Assembly: GCF_963583255.1 (NCBI RefSeq)
Contig: NC_084815.1
Coordinates: forward strand, 126,501-190,500
Source: Pyrus communis
Taxonomy: Eukaryota; Streptophyta; Magnoliopsida; Rosales; Rosaceae
Direction of reading: 5' to 3'
Length of the DNA: 64,000 nucleotides
The notes below the pieces were generated by a model, which was not told the DNA's origin, ran no database searches, and saw only the letters and a list, made by a program, of their open reading frames with translations. Position numbers and translations under genes: made by a program. Within the stretch, counting starts at the first letter, position 1, and each line of letters starts with the position of its first letter. Shown here in pieces: positions 12,442 through 24,282 of this stretch.

Positions 12442-13967
12442 TGATGAAGTTGCAGTTGTGAATGCGAGTGAGATTGGGATTAGTGGTGTTGGGATCAGTT
12501 GGAGTGAGAAGGGGATCGACTATTCTTGCAATTGGAGTTGTGGTGGTAGTAGCAATTGGGTTTGTATTAATGGATGGGTGGGAGGAAGTCCAGCACGAAG
12601 CTGAAGGTGGAGTTGGAGCATATTTGGAGTCGCACCAGGCATCACCACAAACTTACAAATGCACGCACACGAGGGATTCTGCTTTTTGTCCAACGCTCCT
12701 CTTTCAGCATCTCATTATGGTGTGGGCTGTGTGCTTCTTACCCACCGGGCTTTAAAATGACACCCCCTTCCCTCCGAAAGAAAATAATGAACGGGCCTCA
12801 CCTCAGCAAATCGTGTTTGGTGTCCTTCGCCTTTTTTGAATTTTCTCTTCTGCTCAGTACAGACTTGTTTTTACACACTTGTTTCTCACAAAAAAAATTT
12901 GAAAAAAAAAAAAAAAAAAAAACACACACTTGAGTTACACATTTGAATAAGAGTTGTTAAATTATTTTAGGTTAAATGATGTAACAAATCTTATTCATAT
13001 GTCAAATGCGGACTTTTGATGTGCACTAAAAAACCTTTCTTGTTTAGATGTGTTTTTCCATTGAGAAGTTGTTAAACTTACACACTCAATGATTTAATCA
13101 ACACACATCCTCCTCAAATATTTTAAAAGGGCATGGTAAGCGGTTATATGTGCTAATTAAAGTTTTAACAAAAAGGCCACGATATTGTTCATTTTAATGA
13201 AAAACCACATTTTTACACTAAAAAATCAATTCTGATACTATTCACTTTAGCTTCTATTTTATCCTTATCGTTAAAACTCAAAATTTTCAAATCATTTTTA
13301 TTAATTTTCCTTACATTTTACGCCCTCTATAAATCTATATTTTAGAAACCCCTTCAAACCTTGTAAAATATAATTAGCTCTAATCGTTTTTTATACAATA
13401 TTCCATGATAAAATTGACTCGTGGATTGAGATAGCGAGGAAGCGACCTTGAAAGATATTTATCTCAAAGAATATCCAATTTGCCCTTTAAACTCATTTCC
13501 AAAGATGGAGGATTCAAAGGATGAGGCGGTGTGAAGTATCGCCACGTGTTTCAAAGACAAATACAAAGCAATCCTTATCCAACATCTCTGTCTACAATTT
13601 TATTTCCGAGTCTACACCACAAGCTACGTTGAACCGCGCACACAGACCACAACTCCTGTTAACGTTTTGTAACCGTCCGATTAAGTAGCGACGACATAAC
13701 GTACGGTTAAACAAGGATCCAGACAAGAGCGTAGATTTTACTGTTGTTACGTGGAAGGAAGTTCTCCTCCCTTCTTGTTTCTCCTTTTTCCCCTTCCCCT
13801 TTGAAAACGCTCTCAAGTTTCCCACCCTCGTGCTCTTTGCTTCAAAATTTGAGCCCTTTCCTTCCTTTCCCTTTTTCGAATCCCAAATTCTCAAATCTCA
13901 AATCTCAAGTCAATCAAATCAAAATTCGCTCAATTATTATTTGTTGATTGTTTGTTTGGGGGTTTTG
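12442..13967. other. Divergent intergenic region between permease and ACHT genes
   Basis: Shared upstream region of two divergently oriented genes. 12442-12610 may include the disrupted permease N-terminal/transit region. 12900-12922 is a poly-A tract. 13740-13967 is pyrimidine-rich and probably the ACHT 5' leader. No other gene is seen. Confidence 0.5.
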
Positions 13968-13990
13968 TATCGATCGATCGATCGATCGAT
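13968..13990 (+). repeat. (ATCG)n microsatellite abutting the ACHT start codon
   Basis: About five tandem ATCG units run directly into the ATG at 13989, so the repeat forms the last part of the 5' leader and overlaps the start-codon context. Confidence 0.85.
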
Positions 13991-16087
13991 GGCAGAGGTT
14001 TTGAGCAAAACCAGTCTGTTGTCGTCCTGGCATCATCATCAGTATCATCAAAACAATCAAAGCAGCATCTCCGTTTTCCCAAAGAGTTGTAATTACAATA
14101 AATCAAGGTCTTTCTCTTGCTCTCTCAAACTGAATCCGGAGATTTCATCACTATCGTTATCGACAAAGAGTGATTTTCACGGCAAAAAGATTGCTTTTCA
14201 AGCCACCAGCATCAGGAGTTCCCAACCCCACGCTTCTTCCGCCGTTAATTCCCAGCAGGTTCGTTTATTTCTCCTCATATCCTTGTTCTGGATCTGATTC
14301 CCCTGCTCTGCTGGATTTCAGATTTTATTGGTCATGAGTAATGATTTTTCCCCAAATTTAAATCGATTTTCCGATCAAAATTTGATCTTGAAAGTCACGA
14401 GGAGATTAATGGTTTTTTTTTGGAGTATTTATCAAATAAAGCAAAAAATTAACTATTAATTTCAAAAATGTCACTTTTTATAAGATCTTTCAAAAATCTA
14501 AAATTCCACGTAAACAGACCCAAACTCTCTCAAATTTTAACAATCAAATAAATGAAAGGCTTTTTAGCCAAATAATTCGTGATATTGACATAACTCTTTA
14601 ATCTAATTCTTAATAATTAAAATTTAATAATAATTAATAATAATATTATTAAATTTATTTATTGTGAATTATTTTAGTCTTTCTCTCTGAATCTGTCTAT
14701 CATAATCATTTTAGTTTTGTTTTTTTAAATATATCAATTGCTTTAATGATGTGATGTCACGTGGTTCTCATAGATACAGTCATATACCGGCATGGGATTA
14801 ACTTTGAAAACTATTTTTATATTTAAAATTAAAAATGATATTTGTAAGAAAAAATGGGTGGAAGGCGTGATTGAAATTCAGCTGCTCCCACTTGCGCAAT
14901 CGCGGCGATGCTTAATGTCAATGATGAGTGGGGTCAAAGGGGATAGGGTTGTGGACTTGTGGTGGTGGAGTGTAGAAGTGAAGGTGAAGAGCTTGAGACG
15001 ACAGTAACTAAAAATTTTTAATTTTAAGAGTATTTATGTATATTTAAGTAAAATTTTGAATATATTTGAATTTTTTTATAAAAAGTGATATTTTTGAAAT
15101 TAAGAGTTAATTTTTGGCTATATTTGATAAATATTTGTTGGATAAAGTTAAAAGACCGGTTTGTTTGTTTTTGTTGTGGGGGGAATGGAATTTAGCAGTC
15201 TGGACTTCGGATTGGCAAAGCTCTGAAATGGTGGGAGAAGGGGGACCAGCCCAACATGAAAGGGGTGGCATCTGCGGAGGACCTAGTGGAATCCCTTTCA
15301 AATGCCGGGGATAAGCTGGTGGTCGTTGATTTCTTCTCTCCTGGCTGCGGTGGCTGCAAAGCTCTTCATCCCAAGATATGTCAGCTGGCAGAGATGAACC
15401 CAGATGTTCAATTCCTTCAGGTGAACTACGAGGAACACAAGTCCATGTGTTACAGTCTCAATGTTCATGTCCTGCCCTTCTTCCGCTTTTACAGAGGTGC
15501 TCATGGTCGCCTTTGCAGCTTCAGCTGCACCAACGCCACGGTTAGTATTTGTCTTTCCTTCAATTGGTCTCTGTTGAGTTTACTATTGAAAGTTCGAAAC
15601 CCTATCTATTGGTATTGGGGTGTTTTCCAAATAGCTGAATTCGAATTTAAATGCCACTTCCTCAAGAGCATTTTGTGTGTCTTATTCTATCTTATTTATT
15701 GGTTAGCTGTGGTTTTTTCTCTCTCTGGATAATGCTTGTTGGTCGGATGGCATTGGCAAATAATGTGTGTGTTTGTGTTGGTGTTGTTCCCTGATGGTTG
15801 TTGTGATAACATGATGAATGGCATTGACTTGGCAGATCAAGAAGTTTAGAGATGCATTAGCCAAGCACAAACCAGAGCGGTGCAGCCTTGGGCCAACAAA
15901 AGGGCTGGAGGAGAAAGAGCTCCTAGCTCTTGCTACCAACAAAGACCTCTCATTTACCTACACTCCTAAACCAACAGAAGATGTGCCTGCCAAGGAGGAT
16001 GTGATCGTGGCTGAAGAGGCACCATCTCGTCTTCCTCTTGCGTCAGCAACCTCAAAGTCTGCTCAAGTGGTCACTGCCTGGAGGTAA
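13989..16087 (+). CDS. ACHT: Atypical Cys/His-rich thioredoxin (ACHT-type), plastid
   Basis: Three exons, 13989-14258, 15199-15540 and 15836-16087, all phase 0, give 287 residues. Residues 1 to about 85 are Ser-rich with few acidic residues (MAEVLSKTSLLSSWHHH start), as expected for a chloroplast transit peptide. The thioredoxin fold follows: GDKLVVVDFFSPGCGGCKAL, VQFLQVNYEEH and VHVLPFFRFYRGAHGR, with the cis-Pro in VLPFF. The redox site is Cys140-Gly-Gly-Cys143 in place of the classical WCGPC, a hallmark of ACHT proteins. These have less reducing potentials and in Arabidopsis link 2-Cys peroxiredoxins to chloroplast targets. The tail contains IKKFRDALAKHKPERCSLGPTKGLEEKEL, broken here for length as IKKFRDALAKH and CSLGPTKGLEEKEL. 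The large first intron (940 bp) carries an inverted-repeat element. Adjacency to the permease suggests the ACHT3 lineage (inference). Confidence 0.95.
14425..15138. mobile_element. ~0.7-kb inverted-repeat element in ACHT intron 1
   Basis: The left end (about 14425-14485: tatttatcaaataaagc, aaaaaattaactattaattt, tcactttttataa) matches the complement of the right end (about 15075-15138: tatttatcaaatatagcc, aaaaattaactcttaattt, tcactttttataa). The arms are about 60 bp. The core has no transposase-like ORF. It fills most of the intron. No certain TSD was identified, so boundaries are approximate to about 10 bp. Confidence 0.7.
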
Positions 16088-18997
16088 CAGTGGCACATAC
16101 AAGCAGTTGAGAGTTGAGAGCTGCGGTTCTTTGGAATTGGTTTTTGGGATCCAAGCCTGCGTGCAAAAATCATGTGTTGTAAATTTGAAGAGAGCAACCA
16201 ATTGTATTTCGGAATGTTGGTCCGCTCTTATCATATCCTGTGTGCAAGTGTGTATGTAATTAAGAGCTTCTTGGTCTTCTTGTTCTATAAGTAGTCTTGA
16301 GCCAGTGGGAAGATGGAAGATCCTTGACACTCCTCTCCTCACCTGTTGTTTTTACTGGGGTGTGGCATCATCATATGTATGTATGTATGTATACAAGTTA
16401 ATATTTGGGATTTGAAGTTTGAATGCAATGTTGACTGCTGATTTTATGCTGCACTGCACCCTTACCTCCGCATTATGCACATACTAAAACTAGAGAGAAG
16501 ATAATGAATGAATTAGTGAATGCGGTAGATAGACTAGTTCTTGATAAACACACACACACTTGGATTGAATGCAGAGCGGATCAAAGTGTTTGATAAAAAC
16601 TTTTTGTCTGGAAACAGCTGGAATGCAAAGATTGACGCTTGCTCCCTGTTTGCTTTGCAACATTGGATTGGATTGGATCACATCACATGAATACAATTTA
16701 AGCTGAATTGGGTGGATAAAGTAATACAGAAACGAAAAAAGGCAAAGGAGAGATGGATGGGATAAGACTTTTTGTGTTAGTGGAGGCATCAACGTGGCCT
16801 TTTTTAGTTTATACACACAATAGCACTTCCATTCGTTGTCATCGAGAGATTTTTCAATGTTCCCGTTATAATAAAAAAAATCTCGTTGTCTCCAAACTTT
16901 TAAAAGCAACCCCCGGTTCGTCACCCTGTGTTGTGTTCCCTCCTCTCACGCTGTAATCATTGAACTCTTAACACGTCATATGGTGTCATCATGGAAAACT
17001 AAAAATTTCTTCCTCTTCTCTTACGTTTTTTTAGCAGCAGGGGGTGAACCAAAGATTAAGGATCAAATCTACGATTTCTTTACATACAAGGCTATATATT
17101 TACATCTCCAATAAACAAACAAAAAAACCAACACGCCAGAGATCCAATCCAACACCTTACCCATGTAATTTACTTCCCCACGTTATTTTAAGTTAATTAC
17201 ATTTTGCACCATGTAACATAAAGCACGAATCAGTTTTGCTGTTCGACGTTCCGTTCCATTTGTCAAACTATCAAAAGCTACAACCGGGACAAGTTACAAG
17301 TTTTTACATTAAAAGCAGAGTAGTGATATTCACATTTATTTATTGAATGAATTAAAAAAAATTAATGATCAAAAAAATAAAAGAAAACATGTGCGTATTC
17401 TTATTTATCTCAAATTGTAATCTTCATTCATTGCCTATAGCCCACAATACAACGCAATCAACTAAACCATAAACCCTAAAGATTTTCATCTGTCCTTGCT
17501 GGTGCTGTGCTGGTGCTGGTGCTGGAGATGCTGCCGCTGGCGGCAGGGCAGACCCACCCAAATTCCTAATCCAAAGCACAACCGGGCAGCAGGGCTGGTG
17601 AACAATACAAATTACCAAGGCACACTAAAAAGAAAACAAAACAAAAAAGTAAAGCAAGCAAGGTGCTAATGTATATATGTCAAACAGCACTACCCTACCA
17701 AGTAGCAACTCAACCGCCCACATCAACCAAGATACCAAAGTAACATATCATTCATTCAATAATAAGAAATGTAAACCAAGTATCTGAAAGAAAATCAACT
17801 AAACAACAACCGCACATCCAATATAATCAACACTCAACTTTCATCTCTCATCTCATCCCAATGCATTAATAAACTACCAAAACAATCATAAAATGAACAA
17901 ATCAAATTAAAATGATAAATTTAGTTTGGATTGGGATGGGGTAATATCATATCATATGGAATGAATTTTAGAGGGCTCTGACTGCGGGCAGTCTTCACTG
18001 CAGGAGGGTTAGGGGCACCAAACCAGCCAGTGAGAGTCCAGAGCCGCCAGCAGCCCTAAAACCCTAAACTACGATGAGAGGCCCAAGGGAGGGTGGCTCG
18101 GCCTCAGCCACTCGATTCGATGCCCAGTCCCTGCTCAGAAAAGATCAAGTAGTTGAAGCTCTTAGGGTTTCTCTCCTCCTTTTTTACGTAGTCCTGAAAG
18201 GCGGTTGTTTACAGTCGGCCCCTTCTCAACCCACTTTTGGCGGCCCAAAACTAAACGCAGCCCGCGTCTTCCTGTTTAAGCCCATCCTCAATTTTTCATT
18301 TTTTTTAATCAACTGAAAATTAAATCAGAAAAGAAACCCAATACCCAACATTGTGGGTGCGGCATTCACATCTCAACCTTGTCGTCTACATTGTCTCCCT
18401 CTGCAGCTTGACCATCATCCTATCCCATTATTGGCTCTTAATCCTCCAGTAACTTAATTGTGCTCATTCCTCAAGTCCTAAGGGTACAGACCTCAATTGA
18501 CAACTAGTTGCTTGGCGTATACGGTACATCTCACTCCTCATCCGGAGTCAAGAGGGGAAGAGAGAAACACCGGGACGGGGAGGGTATTTCCTCAGCCTTG
18601 GCCCTTGGCACGATCTCGGTTGAGTGCCATTTAGAATAAATATTAAATTGACAACCTTGTAATTTGTTCCAAGAATAAAATACGAAACCTACGGATACTG
18701 TCATTGGGATAAATCCGTGTTCAGCCTTGTATGTATTTCCTGTTTAACAGCACCTACTAGCATTAACATGTACATGAAAGATGGAGAGAAAAGCACCAGC
18801 GTTTGAGGAAACTAAAAAGCAATCCAGTATGAAACTGACAATTTTATTGACGGCATAAATAATTATCAAACAATAGTTTGCACACATGTACTTGTGTCTG
18901 CCTCAAGCCGACAGAACCTTGATCTGGTGGGCAACTACACAGGTCAAACCTCGATGTTTCTCTCACATGTCTTTTGCGTACATAAAACTATACAACA
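16088..18997. other. Intergenic region between convergent genes
   Basis: Starts with the ACHT 3' UTR, which includes a (GTAT)n tract at about 16374-16396. A GC-richer block at 17430-17620 contains GCTGGTGCT-type repeats. A possible terminal exon on the minus strand at 17936-18052 is discussed as a finding. Nothing else is recognised. Confidence 0.45.
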
Positions 18998-21956
18998 TTA
19001 CAGAATCGAGGAAGTTCTGGACTTGTGCATCTTCTCATCTTGAGAAGTTGGAGGCAACGAGGATGATGAGACCACTGCATGATAAGATGAAGAAGCAAGT
19101 TGGGCCAACGCTGGAACGGCACCCCCTGTAAATTTTCCAAAAGGCATCATTAGATGGCAGTCAAACGGACTTGCAGAACTGTAAGATAAGACCTATGTTT
19201 TACATGCATTGAATATTGTCCTTGCCTTTGAGCCAGATAGTTTATACCAGCCATTGCATCACTACTATTGTTTCCTGTTAGACTAGACATCAATTCAAAG
19301 TTCAAACCAATCAACATCTGAAAGCACCATCTCAATTTGCACCAGTGACAAGCACTAATTTCAAAACTATGCTGTGGTTCGCATAGCTGCAGAACTTTTA
19401 GTCTCTTTTGTAAGTTCAGTATTTTTGTTCTGGCATATGTCAGATGTACTAACTCGACCATATAATCCAAGTCCCACATACTACTATCAAGTCACTACCT
19501 GAAGATTACATTGCACAACTGGTTCCTCAATAATAAACATGTGGTAACAAAGAGGCATGCTGTCTCAGAAACCTAGACATTTACACATGAAAGGCGTTTT
19601 CAAAAAATATTTTCTCTAGCAAAATTTAATCATTAGACATTGGTCAAAGTGAAAACTAACCAAAAAGCTCACATCTCATGAACATAGATAATATAACAAG
19701 ACAATCACTGACCTGCCAAACCTGCACAAGCCGAAGAGAATACAATCACAGGCGGAGCCTACAGTTGCAAAAGGGAGATCTGTGTTATTCATTCTAGCCA
19801 TTGAAAAAATTAGCAGATACAAATAGTGCAACAAAGAAACTTCAGAAACAACCCAATCCTTCCAAAGTTTTAGGAGCATAAAACCCAATCCATGTCCAAC
19901 TGATAAAATATAGTCTTGGCAAAGTCTTATTTGCTTTCCTAACCATGATAAATATTCATCACCTGATAATGTGTGCGTTTGTGCGCAAGCGTATAGTTCT
20001 ATATATTATAATATACCAACGCACTTATATGCTAATTAGTAACTTAATACAGTGCTATCCACTCGTTTGGGTCCACTTAACAATTTGGCACCAACTAACA
20101 CAATGTACTATTTTCTATGTTGACATCAATATATAACCATAAATATTGTAACTATATAAGTTTGGACAGGTCATTTGGTCGACCATAAAACAACAATGTG
20201 TACTGAAACTAAGACATCAAAAATAGCCTCTGACAAAAACATTCCTTGATCTGGTCAAAGTGAAAGAAAGAAAAACCTTGAAATGTGACAAATACAATTT
20301 GGATGCATTAGTTATATTCTTGTCCACTTGAACACTCATTCCCCACCCCCCCCCCACCCCCCTCTCTTCCTCCTCCCTCCTCCCTCCCTCCTCTCTTCTT
20401 CTTCTCTCATTGTTTTATTGTGTTTTTTTTTTTTTCAATCAAATAGTATCTTTATCAGACATTACAATTTATATCCTAGCTAACTAAGTGCATACGTTTT
20501 GTGGCAAATGTACCAGTCAAGAGGGATATAAGTGCTACCAAACCTACTTCCAAAAATACTTTTGTCATGAAGGTAAAGCGTAATTTTCAATTGAAGCACC
20601 AGAAATTGTGTCTATCGACTAGCCTCGAAATTGGGACAAGATGTCCGTGAAATCTAGAAGGTAAACATGGCTTCCTACATTCTAATTACGAACAAGATGA
20701 TTTTTCTCATAAGGAAATCTAATTTATGACAAAACCAATAGTAAGATCAAACAGGGACTTAAATCAAAAGGAAAATCTCATTGTGATCCAGAAGGACGAA
20801 ATACACAAGATCGAATGCTCAAGAACACAAATTAGGACTTTTCATTCCCATAAGAAAACCCTCCCAAAGGATAGCATTATATTCACCCATAGAACACCAA
20901 CAAAAAAAATGTAAGGTCAGAGACTGCAACTAAGAGGCCACCTATTTCTCTTTCAAAATTAAACTTTATCCTCAACCGTTAGTTCTAATGGTTTGGCAAA
21001 AAGAAACCACAAGAAAATCACGTCAGCGAGCACACTATTTCACACTCTACATGCATATGTTTATCATGGACGTACAATTTCATGACACTAGCATGTTCAT
21101 TTGAGGCGTCAACAATTGGTTTAGCATTTCTAAAGTTTAATTTGAAATCTATTTAACAATGAGAAACTTTTGAAGTTTAAATAATCTGAATTACTTTTAG
21201 TTCTACTGATACTGGCATTTTCATCCTTAGTTATATGCAGCGGGATAACTTGTAAAATTGTAAAACATTAAAGAACTTACACCAACAAAAAAATGCAACC
21301 ACATGGGTCCTTTTACCCATCTTCGAACAATAGGCATCACTGCACCAAGAGACAAAATAACAAAGGTATTAGGAAACAAGCTAAGGAGGGAAACATTTAA
21401 CGAGGATGATGTCCATCCTATCCTATGCCAACAGAATAAATAAAAAAAACACTGTAACTACAGCAAGGTAAGAAGAGAGCAAAGTTATTTTCAACACTCC
21501 ACCAGGTCTATAAGAGAAGGATGTTTCACATACATTAGAATGAAAAACAGAAACAAAATTATAGACATTGAAGCCTAAGAAGAGGCCAAAAAGCAAAATT
21601 TATTGCACAATCCTTGTCAAAGCATTTAAGAAGTTATGCAAATAATCTTTACTAAAGAAAACGAATAATGGATTACCATGGTTGAATCCATAAAAAGCAC
21701 TTGCTGTGCCACCAACAGCAGAGCCAATCTGTACCGTAAAACCGAAATAAATTTCACTGACAGTCGACAGACCATATATTGAATTTGAGATGAGGGAGGC
21801 AGATAAAATTAGAAAAGAAGAAAAGATTACCATGGAAAAGCTATCCCTAATAAGAGGTGCAACAGTCCACTCACTCGTTTCCATCTTCTTAGAAAGAGGA
21901 CCTGCACAATGGTGGCATCTCATGCCAGTACTAGTTTCAGGTTTGGAATCGGCCAT
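18998..21956 (-). CDS. Small predicted membrane protein of unknown function
   Basis: Five coding exons on the minus strand, 21956-21831, 21728-21677, 21339-21281, 19758-19713 and 19125-18998, have GT-AG borders and perfect phase agreement. They give 136 residues. The protein starts MADSKPETS and has a CHHC cysteine motif near residues 14-17. A conserved-looking core follows: TSEWTVAPLIRDSFSMIGSA, then VGGTASAFYGFNHVMPIVRRW. A hydrophobic stretch comes next (WLHFFVGAPPVIVFSSACAG, LAGGAVPALAQLA), and the protein ends in a Ser-rich tail ...RTSSIL. Gly-rich hydrophobic segments suggest one or two membrane passes in an organelle or endomembrane. I recognise the pattern as a plant-conserved small protein but cannot name it and give no function. 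The 2.6-kb gap between exons D and C and a likely 5' UTR exon near 22217-22300 make it unusually long for its product. Confidence 0.85.
20339..20407 (+). repeat. Polypyrimidine tract inside the small-membrane-protein intron
   Basis: A C-rich then CCT/CTT-rich run of about 65 bases (cccccaccccc..., ctcctccctcctccctcc). On the gene's own strand it is a polypurine run inside an intron. Confidence 0.85.
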
Positions 21957-22216
21957 CGCTCTTTTTCTCTAATAGACAGACTTCTTGAATTTAAACAGGC
22001 ACCAGATCTTCCTTCACAATGAACGCCTGTAAAAAAGTTCATCATTCACTAAATAAAATATGTTATGTTTCTGCCTCCGTCCATGATGATTCCTTAGGCC
22101 CTTCAAACAAAATAAATCAAAGAAATTTGAACCTCAATCCAGCTATTGCTAATTTTCTGTACAAGAATCAAACTATCAGATACAACCAGAAAAGTGACGA
22201 CATTTGAGATTTCTAC

Positions 22217-22300
22217 CTGCCACTCTGAATAAGGTGTGGGGTCGCCACCGATGCGATCAGATATTCAGATGGCTCCGCTCACGGGGTTGGGTCATGCTGT
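22217..22300 (-). other. Probable 5' UTR exon of the small membrane protein gene
   Basis: On the minus strand, GC-richer sequence ends at GTGGCAG followed by a donor (gtagaa) at 22216. It could splice to a leader segment just upstream of the ATG at 21956, where acceptor-like sequence (ttcaag) is present. The transcription start is not defined. This is inference from splice motifs and composition. Confidence 0.4.
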
Positions 22301-24053
22301 GCTGTCACGTTTGTTTTACTTTGTGTTTTTTTTTTTTTTGGTTGCCTTTGCCGAATCGATAATCACAAGGAAGATCACAAGCTCTGCGTTTGGGGTTTCT
22401 CCACCTCCAGAGAAAGAATCGACTCTGGAATCGGAATTGTTTGGGTTCACAAGCTCTGCGCACTTCTTTTCATATATAATCTCTGTAAAATTCAATTTGA
22501 AAGGTAATAACCATGAATTCGTTCGTAAGAGTCGGACTAAGGACGTTTAATCCCCATAATTATATTCAGAAACAACGCTCCATGGAAAAGGTCGATAGAG
22601 ATTTATTACCACAAGATTTGTATCATGAATTTCCAAATATGCAAAGAAGCACACAAATGCCCAGGGTGTCACAATTAACATGGAATATGGATACGAAAAT
22701 GTCCAGAAATCATACTAAAATACAATTCTGCAAAATCTTTCAAAAAGACAGAACCTAGAATTAACATACTAAAAGAAGTTCCCGAAGGTCCTTGCACTCT
22801 ACACCCAATCCAGCAATGCTGAGAATTAGTTACTATATAACCATCCAACTGACACTCAACTCAACTAACCACTTATCCAAAATGATGGGATCGGTCCTAA
22901 ACCATTTTTATTCCAATGATTTATCCAGAGGAAATGAACAACCCCATAACATATATGAAAATCGTTTGCTTCCTCGCCAATTAGATCCTTAAGAAACTCA
23001 AATCAAATAAACTAGACCTAGGACACAAAACCATCACTTCTTCCCATAACCATTACTATATGGTCTCTAATGCTGCTCATTTAGTCTACTGGATACGATT
23101 GATCAAACCCTAAATTAGAAAGCAAACCTGAGCCGGATAACTGATATACTTCAACACTTCGATCCCCATAGCGGGTCCAATCGTATTAGTAATTCCAATT
23201 GTATTAGTAATTCCGGCATAGGTGCGCCTCCAGCATTACTGCTAGACCAAAGCTTTAACACTACTCAGAGAAAACCACATGACAATATTATCGCTCAATT
23301 CATTTTTTCAGCTCAAATCAATCCACATTACAAGAAATTCAAGATTTTTCAGAAAGATTGGAACTTACTTATATATGACCAGATTAGACAAACCACATTC
23401 TGAGCCAGGTTCAGGAACGCAAACCACAAACAGACCACTTATCAAATACAATTCCCAAGCACAAGTTCAACTAGTGAAACCAAGAAAACTAACTTATTTT
23501 CTCATAATCATCCTATTTTCCCAGAAAATTGAAAATTTCCATGGAAAAATCAAGAAAACGAAAAAGTAAAACCCATACAAAAATAAATAAAAAATCAAAG
23601 ATCTACAGAGAGCAAGATCGAACCTGAAACCTGGAGATGCAGAGCTTTGAGTTCCACTCCGTGGGGAAGAGAAAACAGAGGCCACGGGAGAGGACGAGGA
23701 GGAAGGTTGCGAGAGAACTGGGAGAAAGAAGGCAGCGGCAGAGAAGATGGAAAGAACATTAGGTAGAATTTTAGGGTTTGTTTTAAGATTTTGATAGTGT
23801 AAATATTAAAAAAGATGAGGGGCATTTTTGTCTTAAAATTTTATAATGGTGTTCCACTGGGTGGAAAGAGTCGTTCCAGGGGAAAAGGTGGAACGGAAAA
23901 AGGTTCAAATTTCGTTCCATGGGATAGCGCATCCCATTGTCTTTGGCGCACCAAATGTGGGATGAACGTGTTCCGTCCCACTGTGTTCTGCCCCATCCCA
24001 CGTATCAAACAGTATCATAGGGACAGATGTCAACCAATTAGGCTTGTGAAGTT
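22301..24053. other. Promoter-side region with transporter gene relic
   Basis: The first part should hold the promoter of the minus-strand membrane-protein gene. 23128-23419 carries two exon relics of a nucleotide-sugar transporter (listed separately). 23590-23780 on the minus strand looks like a leader/exon ending in a possible donor (catctccag/gtttcag), perhaps the old 5' UTR of that relic. 23840-24010 has ggaac-rich sequence of repeat character. Confidence 0.4.
23128..23419 (-). pseudogene. UDP-galactose/UDP-glucose transporter exon relics
   Basis: On the minus strand, 23419-23369 reads FLNLAQNVVCLIWSYI and ends at a GTAAG donor. 23260-23128 follows an acceptor-like tag, reads MLKLWSSSNAGGAP, then shifts frame and continues AGITNTIG-ITNTIGPAMGIE and VLKYISYPAQ before a GT donor. 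These blocks match the early part of plant UTR1/UTR3-type endomembrane UDP-sugar transporters (SLC35B1-like). The break between GGAP and AGITNTIG implies a small deletion with frameshift. ITNTIG is directly duplicated (18-bp tandem copy). The preceding N-terminus and the next expected exon (beginning about VLAKSSKM) were not found in the neighbourhood. Retained introns mean it is a decayed genomic copy, not a processed pseudogene. Confidence 0.8.
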
Positions 24054-24273
24054 GGAGGTGGATTGTCTGCCCTCCCATTTCCATACTATCCCCATGCCCT
24101 CCTGTTTGTGTGGTCACGGTTAAGCCACATCAACATTTTATATTCCTATTACTTTTTGTTTTATTATTTCTATAAAAAATTAATATAAAATGTTGACGTG
24201 GCTTAACCGTGACGACACATCACAGGAGAGCATCGGGAGAGTATGAAAATGGGAAGGCAGACAATCCACCTCC
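24054..24273. mobile_element. MULE-type MITE with 9-bp TSD
   Basis: Element of 220 bp flanked by a perfect 9-bp duplication, tgtgaagtt (24045-24053 and 24274-24282). The ends are perfect inverted repeats for 18 bp (GGAGGTGGATTGTCTGCC) and remain similar for about 95 bp, through tcacggttaagccac and tcaacattttata. A 9-bp TSD with long TIRs is the signature of Mutator-like elements. No ORF. A second family member sits at about 36032-36249 in the opposite orientation. Confidence 0.9.
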
Positions 24274-24282
24274 TGTGAAGTT

